From: UBA1351 sp964563505
Lineage (GTDB): Bacteria; Bacillota; Clostridia; Lachnospirales; Vallitaleaceae
Length of the DNA: 64,000 nucleotides
Direction of reading: 5' to 3'
Assembly (NCBI GenBank): GCA_964563505.1
Contig: CAZLXW010000010.1
Location: 1-64,000, forward strand
Part shown: positions 32,073 through 41,530 of the stretch, piece after piece
Layout: every line of letters begins with the position of its first letter
Numbering within the stretch: the stretch's first letter is position 1
Program-made: the position numbers and the translations under genes
The notes under the pieces: generated by a model
Seen by the model: the letters and a program-made list of their open reading frames with translations, nothing else
Told to the model about the DNA's origin: nothing
Database searches by the model: none

Positions 32073-34919
32073 TTAATTCTCCTCTGAAATAATTGTCTCT
32101 ATAGCATTTTCGCCCATATAGTTAAAAGTAGATTCGTTTTTGTAAATATCATAGTAGGCAGCGTATAAATCTCGCGTCACTGTTCCAACAATAAAACCGG
32201 ATGAAAAATCAGCTGTATAACTATAAGGAATGACAACAGTGATAGCAATTTCAGGTGCCTCTGCAGGAGCAAAAGAGCCAAAAACTGCATGAGAAGCCCG
32301 TGCTTTATTCTCCTGTGCACTCCCGGTTTTACCGGCAACAAGAAGAGGGAAATCCGCATAAAAACTTCTTGCAGTTCCTCGAGAACCAGAGGTTACTTCA
32401 ACCATACCCCTCTGAACGAGTCGAATGGTTTCTTCACTAAAGTTGTTTTCCTTGGTTACTGTAGGTTCCTTAACTTCGTAAACAGACCCATCTGAATTAT
32501 AAATACGATCAATTAAGGTTAATTCATATAATGTTCCGCCATTTGCCAAAGTTGCAATATATCTAGCAATTTGTGTTGGCGTATATGAATTGTACTCTTG
32601 CCCCATTGCTGCAGTTACAGGATTTGGGAATCCGGTAGTTGTATTGCCTGGTAAGGATGGTGGTGATTCAGTTAATTCAATGCCTGTTACTGAATTTAAG
32701 CCAAACATGGCTGCATATTCTGCCAGCTTATTGGTTCCGAGTTTTGCATTATAACTACCATCTTCGCTTATTCCCATACGATAACCCACTTCATTAAAAA
32801 AGGAGTTACAGCTTACAGCAATTGCAGTTACAACATTAATACTTCCATGCCGCCCACCACTTGCTGCAATCCAGCATGCAACAGAGGGTGAAACCTTTGT
32901 AAAATGACCGGTACAGTTGAAATGGGTATGCTCCTCAATAATCCCTTCTTCAAGACCGGCAACAGCAGAAATCATCTTAAACGTTGACCCAGGTGCTGTT
33001 TTCCCCTGGGTTGCAATCGGATATAAGGGCCGACTCGGGTCATTTAATAAATCTTGATAATAATTATAGTCTGAAATTCGATTATTGTCATAACTTGGAT
33101 AGTTAACAAGCGCAAGTACGGCTCCGGTATTGACATCCGTTATAACTGCGCCTCCTGTCGAAGGATCTAGTGCCACTTGCTGGGGTGTTAATTCAATATT
33201 CGCAATAACCTCTTTCATGAAATTCAACGCAGTAATTTTGCGAGTTGATAAGGCGTCATACCGAGTCTCATCAAATTCAATAAGGTCAGTTTCCATTAAC
33301 ATTTTAGATAAGTCAATATATGAAAATTCTTCATTTTCAAGCATCTCTAGGAAAATATTCAACTGAAACTGATAACGTTCTACATAATCACTTAAAATAA
33401 TTTCTTCCATTAAGTAGAAATATAGGTCATTGTCGCTTATAGTATCTCCGTCATTAAATAAGTCATCACTATATTTTTCAAATTGAAGATAGTCTTCTTT
33501 AATGTAATAGTTCAGTAACCCTCTAAAACTAATAATCTGATTATTGTAGTCCAAAAAACCACTGCTGCTCGTATGATTGTTTTGTAATAATCCATCGCTT
33601 GCAAGTGTATTTAAAAGATAGTTGTTGTATCGAGATAAGCCTTCAATTTTAGATGTGTCACTCGTTTCAAGTTGGTCCCTTATATTCTCGATTCGGGTAT
33701 TACGATATGCCTGAAATTCTTTTAAAATCGCATAGGTTGATGGGGCATTGTCTGTTGATGTCAATATTCGTTCAAGATCAATGGTTTTATTCTCAAATAG
33801 GGAATAATATACTTCCCGTAGTTCCGGAATACGCATTTCTCCATAAGAAGGTCTTTTTAATACGAGTTTTTCTGAAAGCAAATGAGCTAATTGTTTGACT
33901 AGAATTTCTTCTGTTTTTTTCTGCAATTCTAAGTCGAGGGTTAAGTATACATCCTTTCCTGCAATAGGATCAATTTGTTCAATTATATTCATGGTACGGC
34001 CAAGATTATCAACTTCGACTGTTTGTTTTCCATCTTGTGCATGAAGATACAATTCCATCGACTTTTCTATTCCTATGCGTCCGATAATATCATTTTGATC
34101 ATATCCGTAGGCTTCATAGTATTCAAGTGCGTCATCACTTATTCGACCGGTATATCCTAAAATATGTGACATTAACTCCGGATATAGATATTTACGAACC
34201 GGATCTTCAACAATGGTCACTCCGGGTAAAGTATCTTTATTTTCTTTTAATTCGGCTAATGATTCAAGACTGATATCAATTGCAATTTCTTGAGGAATAA
34301 ACTTATAGTAAGCTTTTTTCCATAGTGCATAACGTATCGACAGCAAATCGATGAGTTCACCTTGACTGATGTTTTTCTCCTCGATTTCTTTTTCATCTAT
34401 CGCAAAAAAAATCGCACTACAGAGATACTCAATAATCTCATCCGGAGTTTGATCTAAAATAAAATCCGGATCTTTTGCGATTTGGCTTGCATAAATATCT
34501 TTTAAAAATCGAGTAAGTTGACTCTGATTCTCCTTATACTTATAAATTCCGTCATTATTTACATATAAGGGAAATTCAATGCTTAGTTGATCTCCATTTT
34601 TATTAAGAATCCGAATCATAGTCAACAGTAATTGATTACGGTCAACCGTGTAAACGCTATTATCATATTTTACGGTATAAGCAATTTCATTTACTGCAAG
34701 AGGCGTACCTTTTCGATCATAGATCACTCCACGTTGTCCTTTGATATCAATCTCTCTTAGAATGCTAAGTTCAAATTCTTCGTCCAATCGGCTTCCATTT
34801 ATAATCTGAAGTTCAAATAATCTTGATAAGAGAATAGATATCATAAGAATAAGAACGAGACTTAATACAAAAAGTCGATGGGTTAAAAAAGTATAAATAT
34901 ATTTAATAATCTCCTTCAT
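32073..34919 (-). CDS. mrdA: penicillin-binding protein 2 (class B transpeptidase), long form
   Basis: The start at 34919 has GGGGAGG upstream and overlaps mreD by 17 bp. One N-terminal membrane helix, dimerisation domain (DIKGQRGVIYDRKGTPLAVN), then the transpeptidase with SxxK in APGSTFKMISA, SxN in AVSCNSFFNE and KTG in LVAGKTGSAQ. At 948 residues it is about 250-300 longer than usual because of a helical insert between TLDLELQKKTEEI and GGAVITDVNTGAVLAL. It partners RodA in side-wall synthesis. Confidence 0.9.
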   Translation of the reverse strand: MKEIIKYIYTFLTHRLFVLSLVLILMISILLSRLFELQIINGSRLDEEFELSILREIDIKGQRGVIYDRKGTPLAVNEIAYTVKYDNSVYTVDRNQLLLTMIRILNKNGDQLSIEFPLYVNNDGIYKYKENQSQLTRFLKDIYASQIAKDPDFILDQTPDEIIEYLCSAIFFAIDEKEIEEKNISQGELIDLLSIRYALWKKAYYKFIPQEIAIDISLESLAELKENKDTLPGVTIVEDPVRKYLYPELMSHILGYTGRISDDALEYYEAYGYDQNDIIGRIGIEKSMELYLHAQDGKQTVEVDNLGRTMNIIEQIDPIAGKDVYLTLDLELQKKTEEILVKQLAHLLSEKLVLKRPSYGEMRIPELREVYYSLFENKTIDLERILTSTDNAPSTYAILKEFQAYRNTRIENIRDQLETSDTSKIEGLSRYNNYLLNTLASDGLLQNNHTSSSGFLDYNNQIISFRGLLNYYIKEDYLQFEKYSDDLFNDGDTISDNDLYFYLMEEIILSDYVERYQFQLNIFLEMLENEEFSYIDLSKMLMETDLIEFDETRYDALSTRKITALNFMKEVIANIELTPQQVALDPSTGGAVITDVNTGAVLALVNYPSYDNNRISDYNYYQDLLNDPSRPLYPIATQGKTAPGSTFKMISAVAGLEEGIIEEHTHFNCTGHFTKVSPSVACWIAASGGRHGSINVVTAIAVSCNSFFNEVGYRMGISEDGSYNAKLGTNKLAEYAAMFGLNSVTGIELTESPPSLPGNTTTGFPNPVTAAMGQEYNSYTPTQIARYIATLANGGTLYELTLIDRIYNSDGSVYEVKEPTVTKENNFSEETIRLVQRGMVEVTSGSRGTARSFYADFPLLVAGKTGSAQENKARASHAVFGSFAPAEAPEIAITVVIPYSYTADFSSGFIVGTVTRDLYAAYYDIYKNESTFNYMGENAIETIISEEN

Positions 34920-35442
34920 TGAATGTTTCCTCCCCTTTTCGTTTCTGCTTATGATAATTACGCAAAAAATTATAATATACAATATAAATTCTATAAAAAA
35001 TCACACCCATGAATACAGTATATGTAACTTCAGGGGCAATAATATATCCAAAATAATAGCCAAGGTCTAATCGCCCACGAAATAAATATGTGAAAATAAA
35101 AATAACCAAATTATAAAAAAAATCGGATAAACCGATAACGATAAGCGGTATTACCATGCTTTCCGCATAATAATTACGATACAAATATCCGGCGACATAA
35201 GCAATTGATGCATATATAAGAACATAAAAACCGACAACACCGCCAAATTGAATATCTTGTATTAGACCAAAAAAAATGGCATATAATATCCCTTCCTTTC
35301 TTCCCATCAATGCACTTAGTGATACAATGGTAACAATGAAAAGGTTTGGAGTGGTATTATTTATACTTAAGTGTTGAAAAAGAGTGGTTTGTAAAACACT
35401 AATTAGTATGATGATCAATGCGGTTAAACTTTTTTTTACCAT
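34903..35442 (-). CDS. mreD: MreD, rod-shape membrane protein
   Basis: 179 residues, five or six membrane segments, with the family pattern LFIVTIVSLSALMGRKEGILYA and GLIQDIQFGGVVGFYVL. Part of the elongasome with MreC and RodA-PBP2. mreB is not in the window. The gene ends within the mrdA start. Confidence 0.85.
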   Translation of the reverse strand: MVKKSLTALIIILISVLQTTLFQHLSINNTTPNLFIVTIVSLSALMGRKEGILYAIFFGLIQDIQFGGVVGFYVLIYASIAYVAGYLYRNYYAESMVIPLIVIGLSDFFYNLVIFIFTYLFRGRLDLGYYFGYIIAPEVTYTVFMGVIFYRIYIVYYNFLRNYHKQKRKGEETFNEGDY

Positions 35443-35451
35443 AGTATCCTC

Positions 35452-36288
35452 TTAATCTATTGCCTTTAAATTAATAACAAGAACTTCTTCTAAATGTTTA
35501 AAATCAACAACCGGTTCGAGTATGGCTGTTTTTGTTAACTTGTTCGGATTTGATTCGATACGTTTAACGTATCCTATTAAGATTCCCGGCGGAAAATATT
35601 CACCTAAATGTGATGTGACGATTTCGTCCCCTTCAACGATATTAACGTCTTCATGGATATCTTCAATGAGACAAAGTCCTTGGTCACCCAGTTTTTTGTC
35701 GCCACTGACTGTTGCAATATCAGATGTACGAATGATTTTTGCGCTTACACTTGAGGTGTCGTCAATAATCGAACGTACTTTTGAATAGTTTGGTGCAACT
35801 TCAATCACTCGACCAACAAGACCACTTCCGGCCATAACAATCATATTCACTTCAAGACCTTCATCGCTTCCCTTATCAATAATAAAAACTTCATACCAGT
35901 TACCGGGATCTTTTCCGATAACTCTTGCACCAATTTTCGGATAATCTGCATATTGTTGATCAAGTTCATATAATTCACGCAAACGCTCCAATTCTACTTT
36001 GTCTAGTTCTAATAGTTTGTTTTCATACCGTAATTGGTCGACCTCTTCTGTAAGCCTTGCGTTCATTATTTCTAGTTCATTGATATTTTTAACAAAATCC
36101 ACTCTGTCTTTGACCCAATCGCCAAAATAGGTTGCTCCTTTTTGAAACGGAATAATCACATAGGTAATACTCTGTTCAATAGGTGACGTGGATTCACGCA
36201 TTTCCCATGTGAATACCATGGATATAGAAGAAATAATAAATAATATAATCATGAAGTTTTTTATCGTGAATTGTGAATGTCGCTTCAT
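35452..36288 (-). CDS. mreC: MreC, rod-shape-determining protein
   Basis: 278 residues: an N-terminal membrane helix, an extracellular coiled coil (about 65-110) and two beta-barrel domains with VIGKDPGNWYEVFIIDKGSDEG, VMAGSGLVGRVIEVAPNYSKV and the end TAILEPVVDFKHLEEVLVI. It scaffolds RodA and PBP2. 9 bp before mreD. Confidence 0.93.
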   Translation of the reverse strand: MKRHSQFTIKNFMIILFIISSISMVFTWEMRESTSPIEQSITYVIIPFQKGATYFGDWVKDRVDFVKNINELEIMNARLTEEVDQLRYENKLLELDKVELERLRELYELDQQYADYPKIGARVIGKDPGNWYEVFIIDKGSDEGLEVNMIVMAGSGLVGRVIEVAPNYSKVRSIIDDTSSVSAKIIRTSDIATVSGDKKLGDQGLCLIEDIHEDVNIVEGDEIVTSHLGEYFPPGILIGYVKRIESNPNKLTKTAILEPVVDFKHLEEVLVINLKAID

Positions 36289-36301
36289 AGTTCCTCCTAG
36301 G

Positions 36302-36988
36302 TCAAAAACCTAATCCTTGTTCTTTTAGACTTATATAATTTCCATCACCAATAATTATGTGATCTAAGATGTCCATACCTAATACGTTTCCGGCCTTTAC
36401 CATACGCTTTGTTACTTCAATGTCACTTTGACTCGGCGTTGGATTTCCGCTCGGATGATTGTGCATCAAAATTAAATGCACTGCTTTATAGGATAAAGCC
36501 ATTTTAAATATTTCTCGCGGATCCACTAAGGATGCATTTACGGTGCCGATAGAAATATCCTTGTCACCAATAATGGCATTTTTTGTATTTAGAAAAATAA
36601 CTTTAAAATGTTCGCGCTCATGATAGCGCATCTCTTCCATATAAATGTTTGCTATTGAAGATGGGGAGTCAATACATAATTTTTCAATGCTTGTCGATTT
36701 CGATAATCGTTTTGCGATTTCTGCTAACGCTTTTAATTGTAAAGATTTAACGCGACCGATTCCATTGATTTTCATTAACTGTTTGATATCTAACATGTGT
36801 ATAGCCGCTAAACCACGACGATCGATTTCAAGAATTCGGCTCGCAGTAATGGTTGATGCTTCTCCACGTGAGCCGGTACGAATAATAATGGCTAATAATT
36901 CAGCATCTGTTAAAGCCTTGGGGCCGTACTTTTCTAGTTTTTCATAAGGTCTTTCTTCTATTGGTAATTCTTTCATATTATAGGGCAT
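36302..36988 (-). CDS. radC: RadC-family JAB-domain protein
   Basis: 228 residues with an N-terminal helix-hairpin-helix (LMKINGIGRVKSLQLKALAE) and a JAB/MPN metal-binding domain with HLILMHNHPSGNPTPSQSD. Despite the name, a repair role is not supported in general; it may act in recombination or transformation. Classical Firmicute place between maf and mreB/C. Confidence 0.92.
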   Translation of the reverse strand: MPYNMKELPIEERPYEKLEKYGPKALTDAELLAIIIRTGSRGEASTITASRILEIDRRGLAAIHMLDIKQLMKINGIGRVKSLQLKALAEIAKRLSKSTSIEKLCIDSPSSIANIYMEEMRYHEREHFKVIFLNTKNAIIGDKDISIGTVNASLVDPREIFKMALSYKAVHLILMHNHPSGNPTPSQSDIEVTKRMVKAGNVLGMDILDHIIIGDGNYISLKEQGLGF

Positions 36989-37019
36989 ATATTTTCTCCT
37001 TTTACATCGAATGCATATG

Positions 37020-37610
37020 TCAAAGGATATAATTCATTTCTTTTAACATATGTATTGTTAAGTTAATCGGAAGCCCAACAATATTAAAATAATCTCCATT
37101 AATTTTTTTGATATATCGGGCACCTATACCTTGTATACCATAGGCACCAGCTTTATCAAATGGTTCTTTTGTACCGATATAATAGTCAAAATCAGGTTCA
37201 TTCATTGTATCCATAAGGACTGTCGTGCATTGATAACGTACTAATTTTTTTGAATTTTGGGGATCCAATATACATACGCCTGTATAAACTTCATGGGTTT
37301 TACCAGAAAGAAGTTTTAAATACGCATAAGCTTGTTCTTTATTGAGTGGTTTTCCTAAAATCTGTCCTTCAATGACAACAATTGTATCAGCGCTTAATAT
37401 TAATGTTTCATCCATACCTTGATACGAAAGAAACTCTGCCTTTTTTAAAGCCAGAGTTTGAACATATTCTTTCGGTTCAATATGTGTTTTAGATATAGAG
37501 TTTTCATCAAATTCACTAGGTATAATTTTAAAATCTATACCTATTTGTTTTAATAAATCAGCTCTTCGCTCTGATTGAGATGCTAAAATTAATTTTTTTG
37601 TAGTTCTCAT
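37020..37610 (-). CDS. maf: Maf nucleotide pyrophosphatase
   Basis: LILASQSERRADLLKQIG, ILSADTIVVIEGQILGKP and DKAGAYGIQGIGARYIKKI are the Maf motifs. The 196-residue enzyme hydrolyses non-canonical or modified nucleoside triphosphates; the subtype (dTTP/UTP or m7GTP) was not assigned. It overlaps the DUF4321 gene by 4 bp. Confidence 0.92.
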   Translation of the reverse strand: MRTTKKLILASQSERRADLLKQIGIDFKIIPSEFDENSISKTHIEPKEYVQTLALKKAEFLSYQGMDETLILSADTIVVIEGQILGKPLNKEQAYAYLKLLSGKTHEVYTGVCILDPQNSKKLVRYQCTTVLMDTMNEPDFDYYIGTKEPFDKAGAYGIQGIGARYIKKINGDYFNIVGLPINLTIHMLKEMNYIL

Positions 37611-37873
37611 AATCGACTATATGTAAATATAGCGATTGCTATTCCAAGGATACTAGCAACGGTTATATCAAATGTGATCTTAAATAAAAGTGTAATAATT
37701 TTCAAATCAAGCGAAACAGCATCTTCTAATCCGAAAGTGTATCCGAGATTTAACCAAGTCAAAAATGGGACACCGGATGCTAATTCACCAATTAATCCTC
37801 CGATAACAATGCCTGCTAATAGTAATAAAAACAGGGTCCAACCGTTTTTTCCGTTCCGTGTATTGTATGCCAA
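37607..37873 (-). CDS. DUF4321 small membrane protein
   Basis: 88 residues, two membrane helices with GIVIGGLIGELASGVPFLTWLN, the DUF4321 pattern. The start appears to be TTG at 37873 with GGGAAGGG upstream; the nearby ATG is in another frame. It is the first gene of the run maf-radC-mreC-mreD-mrdA-minCDE-rodA-mgsA. Function unknown; near-universal in this position in Clostridia. Confidence 0.75.
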   Translation of the reverse strand: MAYNTRNGKNGWTLFLLLLAGIVIGGLIGELASGVPFLTWLNLGYTFGLEDAVSLDLKIITLLFKITFDITVASILGIAIAIFTYSRL

Positions 37874-37912
37874 TGTCTTTCATTCCCTTCCCTTTATCTT
37901 TAATGTCATCTT

Positions 37913-37941
37913 ATTCTATCATAATCATTAATGTTAATCAA
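37913..37941 (-). promoter_or_regulatory. candidate promoter of the shape/min operon
   Basis: TTGATT (37936-37941), 17-bp spacer and TAGAAT (37913-37918) on the minus strand, 40 bp before the DUF4321 start, in the gap after rnfB. Confidence 0.5.
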
Positions 37942-37959
37942 TAAAGGAACATAAAGAAC

Positions 37960-38760
37960 TTATTTTAAATGCGGGATTGCCTTTGTTGGACATTTCTCGA
38001 CGCATACATCACATTGTGTACACTTTTCATAATCAATACGAGCTAAATTGTCAATAACATGAATAGCATCAAACGGGCAAGCTTTTTCACATATTTTACA
38101 AGCGATGCATCCTACGCTACAGTTTGATTTAACGTCTTTTCCTTTATCTTCTGAGTTGCAGGCAACCCGAACTTTTGATGCATCCGGTACCATTTCTATA
38201 ATTGATTTTGGACATGCAGCAACACACTTCTTACATGCGACACAATTATCATTAATTACAGCAACACCATTAATAATATCAATCGCATTAAACTCACAAA
38301 CCGCAACACAACTCCCTAATCCTAAACAGCCGTATTCACAACCTTTTGAACCGCCACCTTGTAAAAAAGCTGCATTTTTACAATCAGTAACCCCTGCATA
38401 TATATATTTTTCTTTTGCGTTTTCACAGGTACCATTACATTTTACATAAGCGACTTGTCGTGCTGATTCATCAGCTTCAATCCCCATAATTTGACTTAAT
38501 GCTGCTGCTGTTTCGCTACCACCCACAGGACATCCGTTAATCGGGGCTTGTCCCTCAACGATTCCTTTTGCGAAGGCATCACATCCTGCAAATCCACAAG
38601 CACCACAGTTGGCGCCAGGTAAAGCGTCTCTAACAACTGGAATAAGCGGATCGACTTTAACTTCAAATTTTTTGGCTGCATAACCTAGCCCGAGACCAAA
38701 GACAAGGCCTAATCCGCCTATGCTGACAGCAGAAAAAATAATACTTGATATATCCATCAT
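37960..38760 (-). CDS. rnfB: RnfB, ferredoxin-oxidising subunit of Rnf
   Basis: 266 residues: N-terminal membrane helix, the Fe-S domain PGANCGACGFAGCDAFAKG, then further 4Fe-4S sets (GSCVAVCEF, NCVACKKCVAACP, GCIACKICEKACP, KCTQCDVCVEKCP). It accepts electrons from reduced ferredoxin and passes them into the membrane complex. Last gene of rnfCDGEAB. Confidence 0.95.
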   Translation of the reverse strand: MMDISSIIFSAVSIGGLGLVFGLGLGYAAKKFEVKVDPLIPVVRDALPGANCGACGFAGCDAFAKGIVEGQAPINGCPVGGSETAAALSQIMGIEADESARQVAYVKCNGTCENAKEKYIYAGVTDCKNAAFLQGGGSKGCEYGCLGLGSCVAVCEFNAIDIINGVAVINDNCVACKKCVAACPKSIIEMVPDASKVRVACNSEDKGKDVKSNCSVGCIACKICEKACPFDAIHVIDNLARIDYEKCTQCDVCVEKCPTKAIPHLK

Positions 38761-38775
38761 TTACCTCAACTTTCT

Positions 38776-39369
38776 TTATTTAATCATTCCGGAAAATCCT
38801 AAAAAGGCAATGGCCATAAGTCCGGCCGTAATTAGTACAATCGGATAGCCTTTAAAATGCTTTGGTACCGGATTAAACTCTATGCGCTCTCGAATTCCCG
38901 CAAGGAGTACAATCGCTAATGTAAATCCAACAGCAGTACCTAATCCATTAATTACAGAATGAATCAATCCAAAATCACCATTTGATTGAATGCTTTTTTG
39001 CATATTAATAACGGCTACACCAAGTACCGCACAGTTTGTCGTAATGAGTGGTAAGAATACTCCTAATGCTTGATATAATGACGGGCTTGTTTTTTGAATA
39101 ACCATTTCAACTAATTGAACTAATGATGCAATAACTAAAATAAATGCGATCGTATATAAATATTCAATATTCAATGGTTTTAAAATCGCATAAAACACAA
39201 TATGTGAAATTAAGGACGCTAATGTCATAACAAAGGTTACAGCCATCCCCATACCAATCGATGTTTCGATTTTTTTTGACACGCCTAGGAAGGGACATAT
39301 TCCTAAGAATCTCGATAATACGACGTTGTTAACTAATACCGCACTAATAAATAATAATACAAATTCCAT
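38776..39369 (-). CDS. rnfA: RnfA membrane subunit
   Basis: 197 residues, six membrane helices; VNNVVLSRFLGICPFLGVSK and LITTNCAVLGVAVINM hold the conserved Cys residues that ligate the intramembrane Fe-S centre with RnfE. Forms part of the ion channel of the complex. Confidence 0.95.
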   Translation of the reverse strand: MEFVLLFISAVLVNNVVLSRFLGICPFLGVSKKIETSIGMGMAVTFVMTLASLISHIVFYAILKPLNIEYLYTIAFILVIASLVQLVEMVIQKTSPSLYQALGVFLPLITTNCAVLGVAVINMQKSIQSNGDFGLIHSVINGLGTAVGFTLAIVLLAGIRERIEFNPVPKHFKGYPIVLITAGLMAIAFLGFSGMIK

Positions 39370-39378
39370 ATGCTCCTC

Positions 39379-39984
39379 CTATCCTTTCGTGTTTGATGCT
39401 TTAATCTTATTAAATCCTGCAAACATAAATCCTAATACGATAAATGCACCTGGTGCTAGAATAAAGATCGTAATGGGTTGATACCATGATGTACTTAGTA
39501 GCTGAACTCCGAATATACTACCTGCTCCAAAGAGTTCTCGAATAGCTCCAAGAACAGTTAAAGCAAGGGAGAAACCTAATCCCATACCAATACCATCAAA
39601 GATTGCATGTAATGGACCGTTTTTTGAAGCAAAGGCTTCAGCACGTCCAAGAACAATACAGTTAACAACAATTAAGGGAATAAATATTCCAAGGGCATCA
39701 TATAATGCCGGAATATATCCTTGTAATAATAAGTCAACAATGGTAACAAAGGTTGCGATAATAACGATAAATGCCGGTATACGAACTTTTGCCGGAATAA
39801 TTTTTCGCAGCAATGAAATCACTAGGTTTGAACCAAAAAGCACACTTGTTGTAGCAAGGCCCATTCCTAATCCGTTCATAGCGCTTGATGTAACCGCTAG
39901 GGTTGGACACATTCCGAGGACTTGAACTAAAACAGGGTTTTCGTCAAATAATCCATTTTTTAAAAGCTTCATAAGTTTAGCCAT
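39379..39984 (-). CDS. rnfE: RnfE membrane subunit
   Basis: 201 residues, six membrane helices, homologous to RnfA but inverted in topology: NPVLVQVLGMCPTLAVTSSA and IVVNCIVLGRAEAFAS hold the paired Cys. The start codon overlaps the rnfG stop. Confidence 0.95.
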   Translation of the reverse strand: MAKLMKLLKNGLFDENPVLVQVLGMCPTLAVTSSAMNGLGMGLATTSVLFGSNLVISLLRKIIPAKVRIPAFIVIIATFVTIVDLLLQGYIPALYDALGIFIPLIVVNCIVLGRAEAFASKNGPLHAIFDGIGMGLGFSLALTVLGAIRELFGAGSIFGVQLLSTSWYQPITIFILAPGAFIVLGFMFAGFNKIKASNTKG

Positions 39985-40556
39985 TAGTTCCCCTCCTTAA
40001 TAATGTCATTGTAATATGTGATTGCTTCATTGACAGCATTTGTGACTGCAGCAGATGTAATCGTTGCACCACCAATGGCATCAATATTTTGATCGTTACT
40101 ATTTCCTTTTACGAGGCTTAGTAACGAAGCTGATTTATTAACAAACTGACTTTTAAAAGGGTCTTCATCGGCTTGTGCACCTAATCCGGGTGTTTCTGTA
40201 TGACTGATAATATCAATACCATTTATTGTTCCGTCTGCATTGATACCAACCATCATATTAATTGTGCCATCATACCCTTCCGTTGTTTCAAGTTGAAAAG
40301 CATATCCGCTCACATCACCTGAATCCCTGGAAACAGCTTCATAGACACGGGTTATATATTCAACATCACCGTCGACATCATATTCAGAAAAACTAGAGTT
40401 ATCCATAACAGCAGCAAGAGCCTTTTCAGTTTTAATCTTCGTTTGTTCTGCAATAGCATCAACAGTGAAACTATAAGTAAACCCGAGTAATAAACCTGCA
40501 ATTAATGTGATTCCAAATAAGATGAGTGCATTTTTTAATATCGAATCTTTTTTCAT
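39984..40556 (-). CDS. rnfG: RnfG, covalent-FMN subunit
   Basis: The start at 40556 is preceded by GGGGAGGAG within rnfD. One N-terminal membrane helix and an extracytoplasmic FMN-binding domain; the flavinylation motif is in AIGGATITSAAVTNAV (Thr of SGAT-like site), with ISHTETPGLGA upstream. About 190 residues. Confidence 0.93.
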   Translation of the reverse strand: MKKDSILKNALILFGITLIAGLLLGFTYSFTVDAIAEQTKIKTEKALAAVMDNSSFSEYDVDGDVEYITRVYEAVSRDSGDVSGYAFQLETTEGYDGTINMMVGINADGTINGIDIISHTETPGLGAQADEDPFKSQFVNKSASLLSLVKGNSNDQNIDAIGGATITSAAVTNAVNEAITYYNDIIKEGN

Positions 40557-40557
40557 A

Positions 40558-41517
40558 CTATTTCTCCTCCCCAAAAGCTCGTGGTATTGTATAACGATCT
40601 ATGAGCGGAACAGTGAGGTTCATAATAATTATTGCAAAAGATACGCCTTCGGGATAGGCACCAAATAATCGAATTAAAGCGGTAATGATTCCACATCCCA
40701 CTGCAAAAATAATTTGGCCAACGGCTGTCATTGGTGATGTTGTATAATCTGTTGCCATGAAAAAAGCACCTAACATTAGGCCACCACCAAACAAATGATA
40801 ACCTAGGTAGTTTAGGTCAACCCCACCATTAAAGACGCTATATAGAAGAACAAAGATGCCTACCGTACCTATATAAAACACAGGAATACGATAGTGTATA
40901 ACTTTTCGTGCAATTAAATATAGTCCGCCAATCAAAATAGCCAGAGCTGAAACTTCACCGATACTTCCGGATACTGTTCCGATAAATGCTTCAAAAACAC
41001 TTTGATCAACCATGCCACCTTCTTTTAATGAACCGAGTACAGTTGCCGATGCAACAGTATCAACGCTAGGCCAGGATGTCATATGTTCTGCAAAAGATAT
41101 AATTAAAAACGCTCGGGCTGCCAATGCAGGGTTCATAAAGTTATTACCGATACCACCAAACAATTGTTTAACCACGATGATTGCAAATAAACTTCCGATA
41201 ATCGGTACAACAATGGCTAACAAATAAGGCATATTGGGTAAAGCCGCCGGTAAATTTAAACCTAATAATAATCCTGTAACAGCAGCTGAACCATCATTCA
41301 CTCGAACAGGCTCTTTCATAAGCTTTTGATATATGTATTCAAAAAACACAGCTGAAATGGTTGAGATAATTACTGTAAATACTGCCGCTAGTCCAAAAAC
41401 ATAAAATCCTACGAGTGTTGCAGGTAATAATGCAATAATTACATCTCGCATGATATGACTCGTCGTGTCGTTTGAGCGCACGTGCGGAGATGACGATACA
41501 ATCGTTAATTCTGACAT
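40558..41517 (-). CDS. rnfD: RnfD, membrane subunit with covalent FMN
   Basis: The start at 41517 is set by AAGGAGGATTATT; an upstream frame overlapping rnfC is not used. 319 residues, about nine membrane helices, with the flavinylation region FFMATDYTTSPMTAVGQ and YPEGVSFAIIIMNL. Ion-translocating subunit. Confidence 0.93.
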   Translation of the reverse strand: MSELTIVSSSPHVRSNDTTSHIMRDVIIALLPATLVGFYVFGLAAVFTVIISTISAVFFEYIYQKLMKEPVRVNDGSAAVTGLLLGLNLPAALPNMPYLLAIVVPIIGSLFAIIVVKQLFGGIGNNFMNPALAARAFLIISFAEHMTSWPSVDTVASATVLGSLKEGGMVDQSVFEAFIGTVSGSIGEVSALAILIGGLYLIARKVIHYRIPVFYIGTVGIFVLLYSVFNGGVDLNYLGYHLFGGGLMLGAFFMATDYTTSPMTAVGQIIFAVGCGIITALIRLFGAYPEGVSFAIIIMNLTVPLIDRYTIPRAFGEEK

Positions 41518-41530
41518 AATAATCCTCCTT

